This document shows positions 57,376 to 64,000 of a stretch of DNA of 64,000 bases, one piece after another. Position 1 is the first letter of the stretch. Every line of letters starts with the position of its first letter. Origin of the DNA: Sphagnum compactum (taxonomy: Eukaryota; Bryophyta; Sphagnopsida; Sphagnales). The position numbers were made by a program, and so were the translations under genes. The notes below the pieces were generated by a model. The model searched no databases and was not told the DNA's origin. It saw only the letters and a list, made by a program, of their open reading frames with translations. The DNA lies in NCBI GenBank assembly GCA_965153455.1, contig OZ234503.1, positions 6,230,157-6,294,156 of the forward strand. Reading direction: 5' to 3'.

Positions 57376-60325
57376 TTGTGTTTTTTCATTGGAGGGTAGG
57401 CAAAACGTGTGGGATCCATAGTATTTGGTGATCTTGGATGAGCCAAGTAAGGTGGAATGCATGTTTTGCAACATTATCATCTCGTACTGCAAGGACAAAA
57501 TGCTTGTCCATTTGGGCTATTGACATGATGGCAATGGGCAAGTTGGTGTTGTGATGTGTTTGAAGGCATAGGCACAAATGAAATCATTATTTGCTAGTTG
57601 TGGGGGTAATTATCCCTAGACCACTAGACGACATGTTTGTACAAACACTTGATAGGTAAATAGAAAATGTGACTTTTGGTGGAGGGAAAATTTGTTTTGA
57701 CATTTAAAATGGAAAGGGCTCAAATTAAACCACACCATTCGCAAACACTGCAAAGAGTCTAATAGATCCATGAATAATAACACTCGAACCTTTGAACAAG
57801 TTTCATTACTAAAAGCATTGAACTCATCCAAAAGACAAGTCTAGTCCCACACACAAGTCCATTCTATGGTGTTGAATTTGAAATCTAATTTAGTGACATT
57901 ATTCAAATGGCAATAAAGTTCATATTAATAAAAACCCAAATAAAATTTCCAAAAATACATATGCACCTTTGAAAAAAAAAAAAAAATTGAAGGAAAAGAA
58001 CCTTAATGACTTATGAAATATGGTTCAATTTTCGTTATTCAAAAGTTCCTAATTAGAATTTGGTTAAAATTTTCAAAATAGGGATTTCACATAATGGTTT
58101 AATATTTCATGTTACACCATATATTGAGTCCCTATAGATAACTCAAAATAAAATTCAATATGAACCACTAAATTTTTATCATTCAAGTTAATTGACGAAC
58201 CTACATCTTTTGATTTCAAAAGTCCATTATTAAAAGTGGGTTTTGAGAATAACATTATTATATGTTGATATATCATATTTTATGAACTATTTTTATTAAA
58301 TTTCATAATTAAAATGTACTATGTAATATAAAAAAAATTATTTAAATTTTTTTATTACATTTGGACAAAGTATGAAAAGATAATGATGGTTAAAGAAAGA
58401 AAATGTCTTCAAGACATCATTGTTGAAATGTATTGAAATGCAAGTTTTACATGAAATTTGCCTACTTACACAAGTAAATAGGTGTTAGTTTACTTCCTAC
58501 CTAAGTAGATAGGTTTGATTTCTTCTTGAAACTTTAAATTTCTTTTAAAAAAGAAAGAATAATATAATTTGAAATGAAATAATTAGTAGAAAATAATTTG
58601 AATTAAATTTATTTAATAATAGACAATCTGGATTAAATAATTAAAATATTCAAAATTTCCTAGTTGTTCAATGTTAGTGAATTTACTTCTCCATATCAAC
58701 TTGTCGCCGATCACTAAGCAATTGATGAATTTGCTAGGAATTCATTAGGACCAAATTTCACCTAATTTAATATAAAAACTAGTGAATTCATTAGTTAATT
58801 TGGACACATTATGTACTAGTAGTGTACTTTTAAAAAAATAATCACATACCTATCTTCATATTCAAGTTGTTAATTTAAACCAATTGTCAATTGACAAGTT
58901 GACAATTTATTACTTGTTATAGGCATCTAAGGAAAGAGTACCTTGCAAAAATTGACAAAATGAGTCCAAAAGTAAGCCACCATATCTTGCATTTACCCCT
59001 TTGAATGAAATTACAAGTGAAATTATGACTATGAATTTGGGGGCAAGTTTCTTTAATTTTGATTTGTAGAACAATTTGTAAAATGAATCATTTTTCTTTC
59101 TATTGTTAGGAAAATAAATTTGTTGAATGAATTAAATATTTGAAATTTCATTCTAAAAGGAAAACTGATTTCAATTGAATCAATGGATTATAAAACACAA
59201 AAACATTTCTCCACGTCCGTTTCACACACCTTTTACATCTCGACAAAGTGTTGTCACTTGTCATCTCGAACTCATGAATTTTCCATGGACAAAACATGAC
59301 CATCTTGGATACACACCATTCACAAATAAATAGTTTTGTGAATTTGAATTGCCTTGAACCAAAGGTTAACCTTTAAGTCTTCACCCTTGATGAAATTTTA
59401 AATGAAAGTTGACATGTGCAACACATTATTGTTCATCCTTGGTAGGGCACAGAATGCATGCCATATCCATAAGCTTTCATCAACTAATATGGCATCAAGA
59501 ATGATGTTATGATTGTCATCCTTATCCTCAAAATTGTTTTGTCACACAACCAAACATAATGCATGCAATAGGAGCAAACATATCCGGAATCTTCTAGCAT
59601 CATTGATTTGCATCTACTTCACGATGTCCACCCTTGTAGGTTGTAGGTCATGTATGTGGTCTCATAGCAAGTTCAAATTGTTCTTACAAATTGATTCGTG
59701 GCCTCCATTGTTGTATTACTTTCACCCAATCAATAATACTCATCATCACATTAAGGTAATTGCATGGTAAGGTGGACCAAAAAATCACAATAATTTACAT
59801 CCCTAAAAGTTCATTTCCTCATTTTTTTTGAGACCTCAAATGCTAAGTAGTTTGGTAGCAACAATCCATCAATGTTAAGAAAATTTTCGTATTTATTTAA
59901 AATAGATCACATTAGAGATCATTTTTTTGTTCATGTGTTTGAAATTTCAACATAGATCATGTTTAATTTCAATATAGTATGGACCTTTGAAAGGTACTTG
60001 AATTTTCACCAAATAGAAGTCATAACCTTCATTTAAATTCATGCAAAACCTTTTAGTCTTGTTACCATTAATACACTTTAAAATTAAAAACAAGTCCTAA
60101 TAACTTTTGAGGTCCACATGGTACCAAAAGTTCATTCACTTAATTGTTAGCATCACAACCTAGTTTTCAACTTCAAAAGTCCATAGTTCTTGTGATTTCA
60201 TGAAAATTTCATACTAATTAATTGCGTTATATTCTACATATTAAATTTATAACATGAAAACAAGTGCCATTTAATAATCATATTATCTTTATAGTTCACT
60301 TATCAAATTGACAAAAAGTAGCAAC

Positions 60326-60870
60326 AAAACCCATCATAAAATTATTATGCATTCAATGTTTTTACTTGAATGATCGAAAACAAGAGACTTCTTCAACATT
60401 GTGCATTGATTTTCAAATTTTGCACCGTAAAAGTAGGTTTCAAGGAGGTTTTCCTAAATGCAAATAACTTTTAAAAAGTGTAATTTTTGCAATGTTCTAA
60501 GTATGTGTCAAGTATGTTTTAACTAAAAGAAAATATATATTTTTAATAATGTAATGGAATATACAATGGTCTTTAAATTCTAACTTAGTACAAATCTATT
60601 TCATTAAAATTATATTAAAAATTTACTTTTGAACATCATATTGATCAATCAATTTCAAAAGTACTTGTTTCTAATTACTTTTATTGTTTTAAAGTTCTTT
60701 ATATTTTGTATTCGAGTGATCATAAATTCAATGGAATGCACAATGGTTTCAAAATGAAATTTCGACACATTTTGAATCTACTTGCTATGTTTATCAAAAA
60801 TTGTTTCATTTTTAAACTCAATTTGAGTTCATCATTTTTTTTTTGTTTACTTTAGCATACTTTCACCCAT
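60326..60870 (+). repeat. AAGTAGGT dispersed repeat family, copy 2
   Basis: It starts AACAAAACCCATCATAAA, then TTTTTACTTGAATGATC, CATTGTGCATTGATTTTCAAA, GTAAAAGTAGGTTTCAAGGAG, and ends near ACTTTAGCATACTTTCACCC. Its order of marks matches copy 1. Confidence 0.6.
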
Positions 60871-62579
60871 AATAGGAAATTGGACCGCATTACACCAAAA
60901 CTAGTTCACCCTACCATACATTCATCCATTAGTAGCCACCACATATGCAAGCATCCATAATGTTGTAATCCATTTTCAAAGGCTTGACAAACCCAAGAAA
61001 CCATCATCTTCCATATAAAGAAATTATGCATCATATTCAACAATAGTTTTCCCATCCCATAAGTCCTTCATTTAAAATTCCTTTCAAATCAATATCATGA
61101 GTATTAGGGTCCAAATTAGGTGTTATGACCATTACTTCACAATGTTACCATTATTTAAGTTTTTTTTTGATAATGAATTTTAAGTTGATGTTGAAAGTTC
61201 TGGATCAACTTGTACAACAATATTTCCTAATGTATAATGGGAACATTTGCATAAGTTTAAATGACTTTAATGAATATGAATTACTCAATTTAAAAAAAAA
61301 AAAGTCTAATTAGTTTAGTTTTTTATTTAAATGATATTAAGAAAGACTAAAAATCTATTGAAAATGACATTTTCATTGGAATTTGTTTTAAATACACCTT
61401 TCCATAGTTCCAATGATGACATTTGGTAACACTAGAGTTGGTATAAGAAAGACAATTATAAGGTCCCATAATGTTTTATTTTACTAAAATATATTTTGGC
61501 TAGTTGGAATTTGTTTTCAATGGAATGCAACTATGTCTTTTGCAATCTCTCTCTTCTTTTTTGCCTCAATGGCATTTATGAATGAACTAGGATTTTTTGT
61601 TTTTTTATTATAGGATTTTTAAATTTTAACATTTGAAGTGTGGAAGTTTTTTCAAAAGATTATTTTTACAAAGGAAATGTGTTTTGTGTTTTGTTTGATT
61701 TTTGAGATTACAAAAGGACTTGATTGTCTGAAATTCCTAGGTTTGATTTTGTTGTTGAATGTCCTTGTGTTTTAAACTTTTTAATAGATTTTGTCAATTC
61801 AAAAGCTTTGATTTTTTACATTTTTGCAATTATTGAATTCTGATTTCATATATTTCAAGGTTTTACCATTTTTTGTGCTTCATGGATTGGAAGCAATATA
61901 GGTTTATAATTAGATCAAAAAACGAATGCAAGTTGATAGGAATGAATATGCAAAATATAAAGCTATAACTTGCAAAGTCTATGCAAAATTATTTAAATGG
62001 AAAATGTGCCATGTGCATATTTGTAAGCCTTTTGGTATTGGGATTTTGTAAGATGTTTTGCTTGGTTATATTGAAACTTTTTAAAAAATGACCAAGACAA
62101 CAAATTTGTGTAAAAAAAAACACATCTATAAATTATACTTAATTTCATACCCCCTCGCCCCCGCCCCCCCCCAACCCCCAATAGAAGCAAAAATGATTTT
62201 GGAGTTTTTGCAAATTTTATTTTTTCTTCTTTTGTTTAATCTTTTATGCAATAACAAAATTGTTTACAATAATTGTCATCCTATAGACAATGTGATATTA
62301 TTGGTGAAATCCCTTTTCCCCAATTTTAATGTTTAAATTATCCCATCCATCATCATGTTAGAATTCAAATTGTGATGAATTATTTTTTGAATGGGTGTAA
62401 TTGCAACAATGCCCTCAAGGTTAAAGGTGAAAAAAAAATGTATTAGAGGTCTTACACTTTGCTATTGGAATTTATAAAAGGAAATGATTATTGGGAGTTT
62501 AGTTTCACGGTAGACAAAATTGGAGAAGATGTCAATAAACTATTATATATAATAAAACCTCAATACACAAATTTAAAAA

Positions 62580-63185
62580 ATATGGGTGAAAACACACTAA
62601 AGTAGGCCAAAAAAGTAGTCTACTTAATATACCATTTAAAAATATGATAGCTTTTTACAAAAACACAAGAAAGTAGATTGGAAATATTTTAATATTTCAT
62701 TTTGTAAACATCTATGCCTATATTGGGTTTATAGTACGTTGAGTATAAAATTTGAAAATTTTTAGTATAATAAAAGTAGGTAACAAGTAGGTTTGAAATT
62801 GATAGAAATATTTTTTTCAAACCTACTTTTACCTTACAAGCTAGATATCTTTTTATTAGAACGTGAAAAAGATGAAAAACCACAAGTACATTTTAGGACC
62901 CCATTAATTGAAAATTTTAAAAAATGTAATATTTCATTTACTTATAATCTACATAAAAGTTATAAAGTAGATTGTGACATTTGCTTGAATTCCAATCAAT
63001 CTACTTAAACCTATTTTAAACATGTACTCTTTATTTAAAGTTTTAACAAAGTTGAAAAAATGTTCATATTAATCCTTGAATTAAATAATATTTTTAAGTT
63101 CAATTTCTCAAAGCATATTTCCTAGCTACTTTTCATTTATGCTACAAGGAACATTTGTGGTCTACTTCACCATGCTTTCACCCAT
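62580..63185 (+). repeat. AAGTAGGT dispersed repeat family, copy 3 (more diverged)
   Basis: It contains several AAGTAGG/AAGTAGATTG and CTACTTA words and ends near ACTTCACCATGCTTTCACCC, like copies 1 and 2. It also contains the hairpin at 62785-62828. Its 5' part is only weakly alignable by eye. Confidence 0.45.
62785..62828. repeat. Perfect 14-bp inverted repeat AAGTAGGTTTGAAA
   Basis: AAGTAGGTTTGAAA (62785-62798) is exactly inverted at 62815-62828, with a 16-base spacer. Pairing continues outward (GGTAAC against GGTAA) with one bulged base. It lies within copy 3 of the dispersed family. Confidence 0.8.
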
Positions 63186-64000
63186 AAATTGTTGTGATAT
63201 TATGTGGTGTGTTGTAAATTACATCTTAATTAATCACAAATGTCCATTTGCTTAATGTTATAGTTTTTAGAATCATGACCAATATTGCAAGCATAATTTT
63301 AGTTACAAATTCACCCAAATTGACATGGATATGTGTTTTAGTTGAATTATTTGTGCGATTGATTCAAAACTATGTAAAATAAATATAGTAAAAAATGAAG
63401 TCAATGACATGATTTTTTCATAGATTTGAAGTAAAACAACTCTTCCATTTCTTTTAGAACCTTGTTTCTTTCCTTTGAAGCCATTTAGTCTTCCTCTCAA
63501 ACGCATTATGGTTGAAGGCTAAAGGCTGAGAGTTAAGGTGTGTGAACTCACTAATTACTAAATAAAAATAAAACATCTATGATAATTGTAGCCTTCCTTG
63601 AGGAGATACTTGAGTTGTAGAAGGGGCCTACGTAGAAGTCAACCAACAAGATATAAAGTTGGAAAAAACTTGGAAAAGTCACTTGGAAATGAAAACAGGT
63701 CATTGGAAATTTTTATGAATGAAGTTGAAATCAACAACGAACCACTTTAGGAAAGATATGAATTTTTTTCAAACCTCAAATTGTGTCCAACAAAACTTCA
63801 CAAATTGAAGAGGGAAAAAAAAAAAATTCTTAGACATCTACATGCTCAAAGAAAGTTATGGAGACCCCATAATCAAAATTCATTATATGTGGTTATTTTA
63901 TTGTATAATTGATAGTGCAAAAGTTGATAACAAAGTTCCTCAACTAATGAGATGTCATCTATGTTATCCTAATCCAATAACTATTGCAAATTCCATAACA

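Larger units (their letters stand above)
49101..64000. other. AT-rich intergenic DNA with dispersed repeats, no supported gene
   Basis: No ORF exceeds about 90 codons and none has coding character. Contents seen: AAACCCTAAAAACCCTAA telo-box-like sequence near 49284; degenerate tandem repeats at 53030-53230 and 54240-54960; one copy of a repeat shared with 12.3 kb (52877-53000); a SINE-like segment near 56010-56260; three diverged copies of an AAGTAGGT-bearing repeat (56818-57375, 60326-60870, 62580-63185); a 14-bp palindrome TTGTCAATTGACAA at 58884-58897; and a C-rich tract at 62151-62180. Confidence 0.65.

Noticed and set aside
1-64000. CRISPR arrays, rRNA genes, operons or viral genes
   Set aside because: No regular repeat-spacer arrays, conserved rRNA segments, ribosome-binding-site-led gene strings or viral coding regions were seen; the genes are eukaryotic with spliceosomal introns.

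Overview
This window looks like a piece of a large, sparsely genic land-plant nuclear genome. The intergenic DNA is strongly AT-rich by eye. There are only two intron-containing protein genes in 64 kb, and both encode plant-type proteins. The bHLH gene belongs to the subfamily II (bHLH010/089/091, TIP2/EAT1) group. Its form, and the long AT-rich spacers, would suit a fern or other seed-free plant, but the lineage is an inference and I cannot fix the species.

Layout. 1-22.9 kb is gene-poor DNA holding several recognisable small transposons: a PIF/Harbinger-type MITE with TTA duplications (6531-6921), an LTR fragment with a degraded primer-binding site (about 20094-20493), a non-autonomous hAT element with a 7/8 target duplication (21900-22203) and a CACTA-type MITE with perfect GAA duplications (22412-22566). 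22.9-31.5 kb is a genic island. On the minus strand an 11-exon gene (31188 down to 25538) encodes a 666-residue tetratricopeptide protein; I could join every exon with matching reading phases. Downstream of it lie short tandem duplications and a coiled-coil-like ORF that may be a pseudogene. Two more inverted-repeat elements sit just upstream of the gene (31455-31842 and 31951-32294).

32.3-39.8 kb is AT-rich spacer. 39.8-45 kb is a more GC-rich stretch with homopolymer C and G tracts, a MITE with TIRs of about 58 bp (40939-41149), a 108-nt foldback (42491-42598), tandem repeats and a GA microsatellite. 45903-48600 on the plus strand is the second gene, a three-exon bHLH transcription factor of 464 residues. 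49.1-64 kb is AT-rich spacer with a SINE-like segment and a dispersed repeat family marked by the word AAGTAGGT/ACCTACTT, present as at least three diverged copies.

The two genes show no operon-like or pathway link; they simply share the window. No rRNA, canonical tRNA, CRISPR array, viral gene or intact transposase/reverse transcriptase was seen. I found no clear previously undescribed system. The most informative observations are the resolved gene models, the chain of MITEs of different superfamilies, and the dispersed AAGTAGGT repeat family.
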